Source: Psychrobacillus mangrovi (GTDB lineage Bacteria; Bacillota; Bacilli; Bacillales_A; Planococcaceae). Taken from it: 64,000 nucleotides of DNA. Position numbers and translations under genes: made by a program. The notes under the pieces are model-generated. The model did no database searches. It had not been told where the DNA came from and saw nothing but the letters and a program-made list of their open reading frames with translations. Shown piece after piece: positions 17,346 to 26,685 of the stretch; position 1 is the first letter of the stretch; every line of letters starts with the position of its first letter. The stretch lies in NCBI RefSeq assembly GCF_037104765.1, contig NZ_JBAWSY010000012.1, forward strand, positions 1 through 64,000, read 5' to 3'.

Positions 17346-17618
17346 GTGTACTCACAAAGGTTAGTAGTAAATGGTATTAAATTACGTGAGATAATAATTA
17401 AACCTTTTTTTGAGATTAAATCATGTGCAAAATATAAGTCGTATATTGGATCTTCACCTGATTTAATTGAAATGAAATCAGGTGAAGAACTGATGATTGA
17501 AATAACTAAGGGACATGAGGAACTGGAGAACTTATTTGCTATAGTTCAAAAAGAAAAGTTAGATCCTTTTGGATTTGGCCTGACGTATCGAACAATACAG
17601 CTACACCAAAACATTTAA
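17346..17618 (+). CDS. Hypothetical protein, low support
   Basis: A 90-codon frame from a GTG without a ribosome site reads IKLREIIIKPFFEIKSCAKY and later SGEELMIEITKGHEELENLF. Composition is protein-like, but I recognise no family, and the frame is open upstream to 17310 without a better start. It may be a fragment. A hairpin (AAAGTGGGAA with TTATCCCACTTT) follows at about 17619-17647. Confidence 0.3.
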   Translation: MYSQRLVVNGIKLREIIIKPFFEIKSCAKYKSYIGSSPDLIEMKSGEELMIEITKGHEELENLFAIVQKEKLDPFGFGLTYRTIQLHQNI

Positions 17619-17648
17619 AAAGTGGGAAGAAGCTTATCCCACTTTACC
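17619..17648 (+). terminator. Possible terminator hairpin
   Basis: AAAGTGGGA and TCCCACTTT pair around a short loop. The T-tract is weak (TTACCTTTTT). It separates the MFS/hypothetical region from the mut operon. Confidence 0.5.
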
Positions 17649-17823
17649 TTTTGATGTCACATTAAAAAGTACAGGAACAATCGAGTGATTTACTTCCGCT
17701 CTTCTTTATTGGAGAGCTGTTTTTAATATTAATTAAGGAAGTTCTCCTTTATAAAGCCTAAATAGTCAGTTAAAATAAATATAGCATGTTTAGTTTTACA
17801 AAGGGGGAAGCGTAAGCGATTGT

Positions 17824-19479
17824 ATGACCATACAAAAAATGAAAGAAACGACTTTTAATCCAGCCAATGTTTCGGATTGGGAACAAGCAGCTATTAAAAC
17901 ATTAAAGAATAAATCATTTGAATCTTTATCAACCAAAACATTGGAAGATATTATTTTGAAACCGCTTTATACTTTGGAAGATTTAAATAACATCCCTTCC
18001 AATCTTACATCTATCGTAAGAGAATCCAAGAGCTCCTCTGACTGGCTGATTGCACAAGCAGTTACAGGTAATACTAGTAAGGAGATTTTGGAAGACCTTA
18101 AAGAGTCAGCCTCTAAGGGTAACGAAATAATTTTTTATACGTTAGATACTCAACATAATTGGAAGGGGCCAGAACTGGAAGAACTAAAAAGTTTACTTGA
18201 AGGTCATACGGTTTTACTCGATGTTACTATCGATCCATCTTTTTTACATAACTTTAATAACTTAAATGGATTGGTAAAAGGAGCAAATGGAGAAAAATTA
18301 CATTTTTCAAATGCTAGAACTTATTTTCTAGATGCCTCTTTCATACACAAAGTAGGTGGAGATGCTGTAAGTGAGCTAACGAGTGTTCTAGTACAAGCAG
18401 ATGCACTTTCAGACACCAGAGATTTTAGTGAATTTAGTGAAAGAGCTTTTGTCCAGTTTTCAATAGATACAAACTTCTTTATGGAGATTGCAAAACTACG
18501 TGCTTTTCGTATTCTTTGGAAAGCCTTTGGAGAAGCGCATGGAATTGAAGATATAGCTCCAATCCCTGTTCATGCAGAAACTTCCTTACGTTCATTTTCA
18601 GCTTTAGATTCTAATGTGAACATACTTCGAGCTGGAAATAGTGCATTGTCTGCTGTACTTGGAGGTTCAGACAGTATTACTACTTATCCACATGACTCTT
18701 TAATTGGAGTAAACTCAACGTCCAAACGTATAGCTCGTAATATGCAATTAGTTCTAAAAGAAGAGACTCATATTAATCGAGTATTTGATGCTTCAGGAGG
18801 CTCTTACTATATAGAAACGCTTACGAATGAGCTAGTAGAAAGAAGCTGGTCATACTTTTTAGAGCTAATGAAAGAAGATACGTTAGATGGAAGAAATCAA
18901 AAGTTAATTGAAAGAGCGGAAGCTAAATGGGATGAGGAATTAGAGAGCCTGTCTACTCGCAAGAAATCTCTTATTGGCACAAACGTCTATGCTAACCCAG
19001 ACGATTCATTGGAATATCAAATTAACCCTACCGATTATAAACGCCTAGCAGGGCCTTTCGAACAATTGAGAAAAGCTTTCCATCAAAACAATTTAAAGAC
19101 AGCAATTGTCCCATATGGAATCTTAAAAGAATATAAAGCTCGAATGGATTTTGTGAGTGGATTTTTAATTGCAATTGGTATTTCTCCTTTGATAGCACCT
19201 GAAAACCTAAAACCATTCGATTTACAAAAGTGGATTGATGAACAGCATATAGACTATGTTGTATTTGTAGGAAACGATGAGCAGACTAATGGCTTAGTTC
19301 CAGCATTATTAAAAGAGAAGTTATCTGTTCCAATGGATGTTGCAGGGAAATTTGAGGAATATGAAGATTGGCTAGATGCAGGACTCTTCGGAAGAATTTA
19401 TGCAGGACAATCCCTTCTTGATAAAGCTAAGGAATTGTTAATGCTTGCTAAAAAGGAGGTTTCACCTGAAAATGCCTAA
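17824..19479 (+). CDS. mutA: Methylmalonyl-CoA mutase small subunit
   Basis: This is a 551-residue MutA-type subunit. It contains the TIM-barrel half homologous to the large subunit (FVQFSIDTNFFMEIAKLRAFRILW, then HAETSLRSFSALDSNVNILR, then DASGGSYYIETLTNELVERSW) and a degenerate C-terminal B12-binding-like domain without the DxHxxG motif. It pairs with MutB to interconvert succinyl-CoA and (R)-methylmalonyl-CoA; MutB holds the cofactor. A GGGGGAAG site lies some 14 bases upstream, a long spacing. The gene overlaps mutB by 8 bases. Neighbours meaB, epimerase and carboxyltransferase complete a propionyl-CoA/methylmalonyl-CoA module. Confidence 0.95.
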   Translation: MTIQKMKETTFNPANVSDWEQAAIKTLKNKSFESLSTKTLEDIILKPLYTLEDLNNIPSNLTSIVRESKSSSDWLIAQAVTGNTSKEILEDLKESASKGNEIIFYTLDTQHNWKGPELEELKSLLEGHTVLLDVTIDPSFLHNFNNLNGLVKGANGEKLHFSNARTYFLDASFIHKVGGDAVSELTSVLVQADALSDTRDFSEFSERAFVQFSIDTNFFMEIAKLRAFRILWKAFGEAHGIEDIAPIPVHAETSLRSFSALDSNVNILRAGNSALSAVLGGSDSITTYPHDSLIGVNSTSKRIARNMQLVLKEETHINRVFDASGGSYYIETLTNELVERSWSYFLELMKEDTLDGRNQKLIERAEAKWDEELESLSTRKKSLIGTNVYANPDDSLEYQINPTDYKRLAGPFEQLRKAFHQNNLKTAIVPYGILKEYKARMDFVSGFLIAIGISPLIAPENLKPFDLQKWIDEQHIDYVVFVGNDEQTNGLVPALLKEKLSVPMDVAGKFEEYEDWLDAGLFGRIYAGQSLLDKAKELLMLAKKEVSPENA

Positions 19480-21625
19480 TTACTCAGATGTGAAAATCGA
19501 AAAGGTTATTGATAAGTCATCCAATCGCTCTTTGAATGAATCAAAATCCTTCATGACAAATGAAGGTATTGAATTAAAACAAACTTATTCTAAGTCTGAT
19601 ATAGAAAACATAATGCACTTACAAGACTTTCCTGGAATAGCTCCAAATACCCGTGGACCCTATCCTACGATGTATGTTGCTAAGCCATGGACAGTCCGCC
19701 AATATGCAGGATTTTCTACAGCCGAAGAAAGTAACGCTTTCTATAGACGTAATTTGGCTATGGGTCAAAAAGGGTTGTCAGTAGCGTTTGATTTGGCAAC
19801 GCATCGTGGCTATGATTCTGACCATGAACGAGTGACAGGTGACGTAGGAAAAGCTGGCGTTGCAATTGATTCAGTAGAAGATATGAAGATCTTATTCAAT
19901 GGTATACCACTTGATCAGATGTCTGTTTCAATGACAATGAATGGAGCAGTTCTGCCAATATTAGCATTTTATATTGTCACGGCCGAGGAGCAAGGGGTAA
20001 CACCAGAGCAACTTGCTGGGACAATCCAAAATGACATTTTAAAAGAATATATGGTTCGTAACACTTATATCTATACACCCGAGATGTCGATGAAAATAAT
20101 TGCAGATATCTTTTCTTACACTGCTAAAAATATGCCGAAATTCAACTCTATTTCAATTTCTGGTTATCATATGCAAGAGGCAGGAGCTACTGCGGATATA
20201 GAACTTGCATACACTTTAGCAGATGGGTTGGAATATGTAAGAACGGGACTGAATGCAGGGATAGACATTGATGCTTTTGCACCTAGACTCTCATTCTTTT
20301 GGGCAATTGGCATGAATTATTTTATGGAAGTCGCTAAAATGAGAGCTGCACGTAGAATTTGGGCACAAATGATGTCTAGTTTTGAACCGAAAAATCCAAA
20401 ATCATTAGCATTACGTACACATTCTCAGACATCGGGATGGAGTTTAACGGAACAAGATCCATTTAATAATGTAACGAGAACACTAGTGGAAGCAAATGCT
20501 GCTGCAATGGGACATACACAGTCTCTGCACACAAATGCTCTAGACGAAGCGATTGCACTTCCGACAGATTTCTCCGCACGAATTGCTCGTAATACACAAC
20601 TTTTCTTGCAAGAAGAAACGAATATGACTAAAGTTATTGATCCTTGGGGCGGTTCATATTATGTGGAAACTTTGACAAATGAGCTCATGGAAAAAGCTTG
20701 GGCACTAATTGAAGAAATAGAAGAGCTTGGAGGAATGGCAAAAGCTATTGAAACTGGCCTTCCTAAAATGAAAATCGAAGAAGCAGCAGCGAAAAAACAA
20801 GCACAAATCGATTCTTCCAAAGAAATAATTATAGGAGTAAACAAATACAGATTAGAACAAGAAGATGCTATCGATATTTTGAACATAGATAATACAATCG
20901 TGCGCCAAAAACAAATGGAGCGACTAGCTCTATTAAAAGAAAATCGTGATGAAAATGCTGTACAAGAAGCACTTCTGGCATTAACTGATGCTGCTCGAAC
21001 TGGAAAAGAAAACTTGCTCGCAGCTGCAGTGGTTGCAGCAAGAAAACGTGCAACAATTGGAGAAATCTCAGATGCCATTGAAGTTGTAGCAGGAAGACAT
21101 AAGGCGGTGATTCGTTCCGTGAGTGGTGTTTATAGTGCAAACTTTAATGATGCAGATGAAATTGAAGCTGTGAAGCAAATGGCAGAGGATTTCAGAGAAA
21201 ATGAAGGAAGAAGACCTCGAATACTAATTGCAAAAATGGGTCAAGATGGACATGACCGAGGTGCGAAAGTCATCGCAACTGCATTTGCAGATTTGGGATT
21301 TGACGTAGATATTAGTCCGTTATTTCAAACTCCTGCTGAAACTGCGCAACAAGCTGTTGAAAATGATGTCCATGTAGTTGGCGTAAGCTCATTGGCAGCT
21401 GGTCATATGACGTTAGTTCCTGCTTTGAGAGAGGAGCTTTCAAAACTTGGTAGGGAAGATATATTAATCGTAGTAGGTGGAGTTATCCCTGCACAGGATT
21501 ATGCTTTCTTACGTGAAAACGGAGCTTCAGCTATTTTTGGACCAGGTACTGTAATTCCAGTTGCTGCTCAAAAAGTAATTGAAGAAATCTATTTAAGATT
21601 GGGTTATGAGGAAGTGGATGGCTAA
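19472..21625 (+). CDS. mutB: Methylmalonyl-CoA mutase large subunit
   Basis: This is a 717-residue catalytic subunit. The N-terminal TIM barrel holds GPYPTMYVAKPWTVRQYAGF and GLSVAFDLATHRGYDSDH, which bind substrate. The C-terminal B12 domain carries DGHDRG at residues 592-597, whose histidine H594 ligates cobalt, followed by the SSLAAGH and GGVIP segments. The start is the ATG at 19472 behind AAAAGGAGG; the in-frame ATG at 19445 lies before that ribosome site. The start overlaps the last codons of mutA and the stop overlaps the meaB start (TAATG), so all three are coupled. Confidence 0.96.
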   Translation: MPNYSDVKIEKVIDKSSNRSLNESKSFMTNEGIELKQTYSKSDIENIMHLQDFPGIAPNTRGPYPTMYVAKPWTVRQYAGFSTAEESNAFYRRNLAMGQKGLSVAFDLATHRGYDSDHERVTGDVGKAGVAIDSVEDMKILFNGIPLDQMSVSMTMNGAVLPILAFYIVTAEEQGVTPEQLAGTIQNDILKEYMVRNTYIYTPEMSMKIIADIFSYTAKNMPKFNSISISGYHMQEAGATADIELAYTLADGLEYVRTGLNAGIDIDAFAPRLSFFWAIGMNYFMEVAKMRAARRIWAQMMSSFEPKNPKSLALRTHSQTSGWSLTEQDPFNNVTRTLVEANAAAMGHTQSLHTNALDEAIALPTDFSARIARNTQLFLQEETNMTKVIDPWGGSYYVETLTNELMEKAWALIEEIEELGGMAKAIETGLPKMKIEEAAAKKQAQIDSSKEIIIGVNKYRLEQEDAIDILNIDNTIVRQKQMERLALLKENRDENAVQEALLALTDAARTGKENLLAAAVVAARKRATIGEISDAIEVVAGRHKAVIRSVSGVYSANFNDADEIEAVKQMAEDFRENEGRRPRILIAKMGQDGHDRGAKVIATAFADLGFDVDISPLFQTPAETAQQAVENDVHVVGVSSLAAGHMTLVPALREELSKLGREDILIVVGGVIPAQDYAFLRENGASAIFGPGTVIPVAAQKVIEEIYLRLGYEEVDG

Positions 21626-22719
21626 TGGCTGAAACGGATAAAACAAACCAATCGGCAATGCATGTAATGGGTGGCATTAAGTCACAGCACGATGGCGTGG
21701 GAAAATCTTCTGTAAAAAAGTTTTCAAAAAAGAAACCATTTGTAATAGATCAAGCAGAATATGTTCAAGAAGTTAGAAATGGCTCCAGATTACATTTAGC
21801 AAAAACGATTACTCTCATAGAGAGCACGGTAGCTGACCAACAAACAATAGGACAACAGCTTTTAAAAGAATTACTACAGTATACGGGAAATACTATTCGT
21901 ATTGGTATTACAGGTGTGCCTGGTGCAGGGAAGAGTACATTTATCGAAGCATTTGGAAAAATGCTATGTGACCAAGGCTATAAAGTCGCGGTGCTAGCTA
22001 TTGATCCAAGTTCCTCTTTGACAGGGGGGAGTATACTTGGCGATAAAACTAGAATGGAAGAGCTTGCAAAACATCCAAATGCTTTTATTCGTCCTTCTCC
22101 ATCTGCTGGTACATTGGGAGGGGTTCATAAGAAATCTAGAGAAACGATGTTAATATGTGAAGCAGCAGGATACGATGTCATTTTAGTGGAAACAGTTGGT
22201 GTTGGTCAAAGTGAAACAATCGTTCGAGGGATGGTAGATTTCTTTTTGCTGCTTGCATTAACTGGTGCTGGTGATGAGTTGCAAGGAATGAAAAAAGGAA
22301 TAATGGAGCTGGCTGATGCTATTATAGTAAATAAGGCAGATGGATCAAATGAAAAACTAGCTAAAAAGACGGTTGCGGAATATAAACAAATCCTGCATTT
22401 CTTAACACCATCTTCGCCTAATTGGACTACACCAGCCTTAGCAGTCTCTTCTTTATACAAAACTGGATTAGATAAAGTATGGGAAACGATCCAAACATTT
22501 AAGAAAGAAATGCTTTTGAATAATGTCTGGCAATATCGTAGAAAAGAACAAACTGTAGCTTGGTTTAAAACAATGATTGTGGATCGATTATATGATGACT
22601 TTTTTTCTTCTACCGATAAAAAGCAAGAAATGGCTCAACTAGAGGGTTTAGTAAGGGATGGACAAGTAACAGTTTCGCAAGCAGTTGAAGAGTTATTTTC
22701 CTCGAATTCTAAGCAATAA
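21625..22719 (+). CDS. meaB: Methylmalonyl-CoA mutase-associated GTPase MeaB
   Basis: This is a 364-residue G3E-family GTPase. The P-loop GVPGAGKST lies at 97-105, DPSSSLTGG follows, then the switch ETVGVGQSE and base-specificity motif VNKADG. MeaB protects and reactivates mutase and gates cobalamin loading. The first ~85 residues form the helical extension typical of ArgK/MeaB. Its ATG overlaps the mutB stop. The C-terminal helices (FKTMIVDRLYDDFF) provide dimerisation in this family. Confidence 0.95.
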   Translation: MAETDKTNQSAMHVMGGIKSQHDGVGKSSVKKFSKKKPFVIDQAEYVQEVRNGSRLHLAKTITLIESTVADQQTIGQQLLKELLQYTGNTIRIGITGVPGAGKSTFIEAFGKMLCDQGYKVAVLAIDPSSSLTGGSILGDKTRMEELAKHPNAFIRPSPSAGTLGGVHKKSRETMLICEAAGYDVILVETVGVGQSETIVRGMVDFFLLLALTGAGDELQGMKKGIMELADAIIVNKADGSNEKLAKKTVAEYKQILHFLTPSSPNWTTPALAVSSLYKTGLDKVWETIQTFKKEMLLNNVWQYRRKEQTVAWFKTMIVDRLYDDFFSSTDKKQEMAQLEGLVRDGQVTVSQAVEELFSSNSKQ

Positions 22720-22757
22720 TCTGCTATTATAAAATTAATTGAAAAGGAGTGTTTTGT

Positions 22758-23201
22758 ATGAATATGATGGATTTTAATTTATTAATGAATGATATGGTTC
22801 AACAGGCTCGTGGAGAAATGGAAACTAGCGGATATGAGCAATTAACTACACCTGAGGAAGTTGAATCTGCTTTTGCACGCCAAGGAACTACACTTGTAAT
22901 GGTGAATTCCGTTTGTGGATGTGCTGGTGGCATAGCTCGTCCAGCAGCGGCTAACGCAATTCATTATGATAAAAGACCTGATCATTTAGTGACAGTTTTT
23001 GCAGGACAAGATAAATTAGCAACTCAACAAGCACGTAATCTATTTGGTGAAGACCATTTACCATCTTCTCCATCGTTTGTCCTATTAAAAGATGGTGAGG
23101 CAGTAGCTGAAGTAGGTCGCCATGAAATTGAAGGACATGATCCAATGTCAGTTATCACTCATATTCAAGCATTGTTTGAAGAGCACTGCGAAGAAATTTA
23201 A
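22758..23201 (+). CDS. brxB: Bacilliredoxin BrxB (YqiW)
   Basis: This is a 147-residue thioredoxin-fold protein with the CGC active site in VNSVCGCAGGIARPAAA and a C-terminal EIEGHDPMSVI segment. Bacilliredoxins remove bacillithiol from mixed disulfides on proteins. The N-terminal DFNLLMNDMVQQAR and the end FEEHCEEI fit BrxB/YqiW rather than BrxA/YphP. The ATG at 22758 is preferred to the GTG at 22749, which overlaps the AAGGAG site. It follows meaB by 38 bases and is probably read through from the mut operon. A strong terminator follows. Confidence 0.93.
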   Translation: MNMMDFNLLMNDMVQQARGEMETSGYEQLTTPEEVESAFARQGTTLVMVNSVCGCAGGIARPAAANAIHYDKRPDHLVTVFAGQDKLATQQARNLFGEDHLPSSPSFVLLKDGEAVAEVGRHEIEGHDPMSVITHIQALFEEHCEEI

Positions 23202-23212
23202 TAAATACAATG

Positions 23213-23249
23213 AAAAAAGCGGAGCAAATGATTGCCTCCGCTCTTTTTT
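23213..23249 (+). terminator. Intrinsic terminator after brxB
   Basis: AAAAAAGCGGAG pairs with CTCCGCTCTTTTTT around a 10-base loop. It could serve the small minus-strand gene as well. Confidence 0.88.
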
Positions 23250-23256
23250 ATAAACA

Positions 23257-23352
23257 TTATAAGATAAAGCTTAATCCAAAAAGTAGTGATGACGCGACCA
23301 TTGCAAAGATCATTAAATATATGACGAATTTACGGAATTTTTGATTACGCAT
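23257..23352 (-). CDS. prli42: Stressosome-associated protein Prli42
   Basis: This is a 31-residue membrane micro-protein. It starts MRNQKFRKFVIYLMIFAMV and continues ASSLLFGLSFIL. A positively charged N-terminus is followed by one transmembrane helix. Prli42 anchors the stressosome (RsbR) to the membrane in Listeria and is conserved in Bacillales. The ATG (complement of 23350-23352) has AAAGGAGAG upstream on the minus strand. The position between brxB and the methylmalonyl-CoA epimerase agrees with the yqiW-yqjC neighbourhood of related genomes. Confidence 0.8.
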   Translation of the reverse strand: MRNQKFRKFVIYLMIFAMVASSLLFGLSFIL

Positions 23353-23570
23353 GAACTTCTCTCCTTTTACAATTACTTATATTTTAACAAATTCGAAAAA
23401 AATCACAAGAGGTAGCTATAAATTTACCGAAAAGTAGGTTAAACTTTCTACCTATTATATATATTTGCTCCTATACTAGCTCAAACTATATTCCTCTGCA
23501 TATACTCTTGCACTTTAGTTATTGAAATATGTACAATAGATTATATAGTCAAAATTTGGGGTGTGAGACA

Positions 23571-23981
23571 ATGGAAAAAGTAGATCATATTGGTATTGCT
23601 GTGAAGAGTATAGAGGCAACACTACCATATTATACAGAGACACTGGGGTTAAAACTATTACATATCGAAGAAGTTCCCTCTGAGAAGGTTCGTGTTGCTT
23701 TTATAGATAGTGGCAATGTAAACCTAGAATTACTACAACCATTAGATCAAACAAGTACAATTCATTCCTTTATTGAGAAAAAAGGAGAAGGAATTCATCA
23801 CATTGCTTTTGGTGTATCAAATATTCAAGAACGTCTAAATGAGCTAAAAGAAAAAGGGGTAAGGCTCATTCAAGAAACACCTAAGATTGGGGCTCATGGT
23901 GCACAAGTAGCTTTTATTCATCCAAAAGCTTCAAATGGCGTTTTATATGAATTATGTGATAAAACAGGGGGAGTGAAGTAA
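23571..23981 (+). CDS. mce: Methylmalonyl-CoA epimerase
   Basis: This is a 136-residue vicinal-oxygen-chelate protein with two beta-alpha-beta-beta-beta modules. Candidate metal ligands are H6 (VDHIGIAV), H76/H77 (GIHHIAFGV) and E127 (VLYELCD). It converts (S)- to (R)-methylmalonyl-CoA, linking the carboxyltransferase encoded next to the mutase encoded upstream. The frame is open from 23529, but the ATG at 23571 with GGGGTGTGAG in front fits the family. It is 4 bases from the next gene. It corresponds to B. subtilis yqjC. Confidence 0.94.
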   Translation: MEKVDHIGIAVKSIEATLPYYTETLGLKLLHIEEVPSEKVRVAFIDSGNVNLELLQPLDQTSTIHSFIEKKGEGIHHIAFGVSNIQERLNELKEKGVRLIQETPKIGAHGAQVAFIHPKASNGVLYELCDKTGGVK

Positions 23982-23985
23982 AAAA

Positions 23986-25533
23986 ATGGATATTTATGAT
24001 AAAATAAATGATTTATATGACCGTAAACGAAAAATTGAATTAGGTGGCGGAGACGCTCGAATTGAAAAGCAGCATGAAAAAGGAAAACTCACTGCCAGAG
24101 AACGAATAGATTTACTTGTTGATAAAGATTCTTTTGTGGAGTTAAACCCTTTTATACAACACCGGACAGTAGACTTTGGAATGGACAAGCAGGAAGGTCC
24201 AGGTGATGGAGTAGTCACTGGTTATGGAAAAGTAAATGGCCGACCAGTTTATTTATTCTCCCAAGATTTCACCGTTTTTGGTGGGGCACTTGGAGAAATG
24301 CATGCATTAAAAATTGCAAATGTAATGGATTTAGCTGCAAAAAATGGTGCACCCTTTATTGGCCTGAACGACTCTGGTGGCGCACGTATACAAGAAGGCG
24401 TTGTTTCCTTAGATGGATATGGGCAGATTTTTTATCGTAATGCTATTTATTCCGGGGTAATTCCACAAATTTCGGTTATCCTAGGTCCTTGTGCTGGAGG
24501 AGCAGTTTACTCTCCAGCGATAACAGACTTTGTTTTCATGACAGATGAAACAAGTCAAATGTTTATTACAGGACCAAAAGTGATTGAAACTGTAACGGGT
24601 GAAAAGATTTCAGCTGAAAATCTGGGTGGATCTAAAGTACATAATACTATTAGTGGTAATGCACATTTCCGAGGGAAAACAGAAGAAGAGGTATTAGAGA
24701 ATGTCCGTTTGCTACTAAGTTATTTGCCTCAAAATTTTGAAGAGAAACCAGCAATAACTGAAGTACCAACCGAAAATGATGATCGACCTGATTTAGCGGA
24801 TATCGTTCCTTTCGAAGCAATTCGTCCATATGATATACGAAAAGTAATTGAGCAAGTAGTAGATACTGATTCTTTTTTAGAAGTTCAAAAAGAATTTGCT
24901 AAAAATATCGTAGTCGGTTTAGCACGTATTAAAGGGGAAGTAGTTGGTCTTGTTTGTAACCAACCAAAAGTAATGGCTGGTGGTCTGGATATAGATTCAT
25001 CTGATAAAGCAGCACGCTTTATTCGATTCTGCGATTCATTCAATATACCGATTATTACCTTTGAAGATGTTACAGGCTTTTTTCCAGGCATTAAGCAAGA
25101 GCATGGTGGAATTATACGTCACGGCGCTAAAATACTATTTGCTTATTCAGAAGCAACTGTACCGAAAATGACAGTTATTTTACGTAAAGCTTATGGTGGC
25201 GCTTATGTTGCATTAAACTCCAAATCAATTGGTGCAGATGTAGTGTATGCTTGGCCAAATGCTGAAATTGCAGTTATGGGACCTCAAGGAGCTGCAAATA
25301 TTATTTTTGCTCGAGAAATTGCTCAAAGCGAAGATCCAGAACAAGTTCGTGCAGAAAAGATCGAGGAATATCGTTCCAAATTTGCGAATCCGTATGTTGC
25401 AGCATCGATGGGAATGGTGGACGATGTGATTGATCCTAGGGAGACTCGCATTAAGCTTATACAAGCATTAGATATGATGCGCAATAAAAAAGAATCGAGA
25501 CCAAAGAAAAAACATGGAAATATTCCATTGTAA
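23986..25533 (+). CDS. Acyl-CoA carboxylase carboxyltransferase subunit (propionyl-CoA type)
   Basis: This is a 515-residue biotin-dependent carboxyltransferase, YqjD/PccB/MmdA family. The N-half acyl-CoA-binding site is SGGARIQEGVVSLDGYGQIF with oxyanion glycines GPCAGGAVYSP. The C-half carboxybiotin site has GFFPGIKQEHGGIIRHGAK and KAYGGAYVAL. It carboxylates propionyl-CoA or decarboxylates methylmalonyl-CoA with biotin-carrier and biotin-carboxylase partners, neither of which is encoded in the window. It lies between the epimerase (4-base gap) and a PepT-like peptidase, as in B. subtilis yqjC-D-E. The start ATG has GGGGGAGTG. Confidence 0.93.
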   Translation: MDIYDKINDLYDRKRKIELGGGDARIEKQHEKGKLTARERIDLLVDKDSFVELNPFIQHRTVDFGMDKQEGPGDGVVTGYGKVNGRPVYLFSQDFTVFGGALGEMHALKIANVMDLAAKNGAPFIGLNDSGGARIQEGVVSLDGYGQIFYRNAIYSGVIPQISVILGPCAGGAVYSPAITDFVFMTDETSQMFITGPKVIETVTGEKISAENLGGSKVHNTISGNAHFRGKTEEEVLENVRLLLSYLPQNFEEKPAITEVPTENDDRPDLADIVPFEAIRPYDIRKVIEQVVDTDSFLEVQKEFAKNIVVGLARIKGEVVGLVCNQPKVMAGGLDIDSSDKAARFIRFCDSFNIPIITFEDVTGFFPGIKQEHGGIIRHGAKILFAYSEATVPKMTVILRKAYGGAYVALNSKSIGADVVYAWPNAEIAVMGPQGAANIIFAREIAQSEDPEQVRAEKIEEYRSKFANPYVAASMGMVDDVIDPRETRIKLIQALDMMRNKKESRPKKKHGNIPL

Positions 25534-25550
25534 AGGAGTTTTTATACAAG

Positions 25551-26663
25551 ATGAATCGTTTAATAGAAGAATTTTTTGAACTAGTTAAAATTGACTCAGA
25601 GACAAAGCATGAAGAAATTATTGCACCAATTTTAATCTCTAAATTAGAGGAACTTGGATTTTCTGTTGTTCAAGACGATGCACACACTAGAAATGGACAT
25701 GGTGCAGGAAATATAATTGCAACTTTAAAAGGTCAAAAATCAGAAGCGGACACTATTTATTTCACCGTTCATATGGATACCGTTGTACCAGGTAAAGGAA
25801 TTCAACCAGTTTTAAAAGAGGATGGGTATATCTATTCAGATGGGACAACAATTTTAGGTGCAGACGACAAAGCGGGAATCGCTGCTCTGTTTGAAGCAAT
25901 CAAACGTTTAAAAGAAGAGAATATTGCACACGGGGATATTCAGGTAGTGATAACTGCAGGAGAGGAAAGTGGTTTAGTCGGAGCAAAAGAATTAGACCCA
26001 GCCTTGATTACAGCTAAATATGGTTATGCAATTGATAGTGATGGTGCAGTTGGTGGTATCGTAACAGCTGCTCCTTTTCAATCGAAACTTTGGACGACTA
26101 TAAAGGGTAGAACTGCACATGCAGGAGTAGCTCCAGAAAAAGGAATATCTGCAATCACACTAGCTTCCAAAGCTATTTCAGCAATGAAGTTGGGTCGTAT
26201 TGATGGAGAGACAACTGCGAACATTGGACGATTTGAAGGTGGACAAGCGACTAATATTGTATGTGATGAAGTACACATTTTATCGGAAGCACGCTCAATC
26301 AATAAAGAAAAACTTGATGCTCAAGTAGCACATATGGTTCAAATATTTGCTGAGACCGCAGCAAATAATGGTGGTTCGGCGGAGACTGAAACAGAGTTAA
26401 TGTACCCAGGATTCCACTTTGAGGAAGACCATCATGTAGTACAAGTAGCAAAACGAGCGGTTGAAAGAATTGGAAGAACTGCCGATATTAAAAGAAGTGG
26501 CGGAGGCAGTGATGCGAATGTAATTGCTGGCTTTGGTATTCCAACCGTAATTCTCTCTGTCGGTTATGAAGAAATCCATACAACCAATGAACGTATGCCA
26601 GTACTAGAACTTGAAAAGCTTGCAGATCTACTTGTCGAAATTGTAAGAGTAGCTGCAGAATAA
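25551..26663 (+). CDS. M20-family peptidase, PepT-like (YqjE)
   Basis: This is a 370-residue dinuclear-zinc peptidase. Metal and catalytic residues are H74 and D76 in VHMDTVVPG, D105 in LGADDKAG, E138/E139 in AGEESGLVG, and a late His in the HTTNE segment. A dimerisation lid lies at about 180-290. It is annotated as tripeptidase-T-like in relatives, and substrate range has rarely been tested. It follows the carboxyltransferase by 17 bases and is the last of that operon except possibly the CheW gene. The Zn-ligand set is complete. Confidence 0.93.
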   Translation: MNRLIEEFFELVKIDSETKHEEIIAPILISKLEELGFSVVQDDAHTRNGHGAGNIIATLKGQKSEADTIYFTVHMDTVVPGKGIQPVLKEDGYIYSDGTTILGADDKAGIAALFEAIKRLKEENIAHGDIQVVITAGEESGLVGAKELDPALITAKYGYAIDSDGAVGGIVTAAPFQSKLWTTIKGRTAHAGVAPEKGISAITLASKAISAMKLGRIDGETTANIGRFEGGQATNIVCDEVHILSEARSINKEKLDAQVAHMVQIFAETAANNGGSAETETELMYPGFHFEEDHHVVQVAKRAVERIGRTADIKRSGGGSDANVIAGFGIPTVILSVGYEEIHTTNERMPVLELEKLADLLVEIVRVAAE

Positions 26664-26685
26664 TTCTTACAGGAGGTGTCTATTA

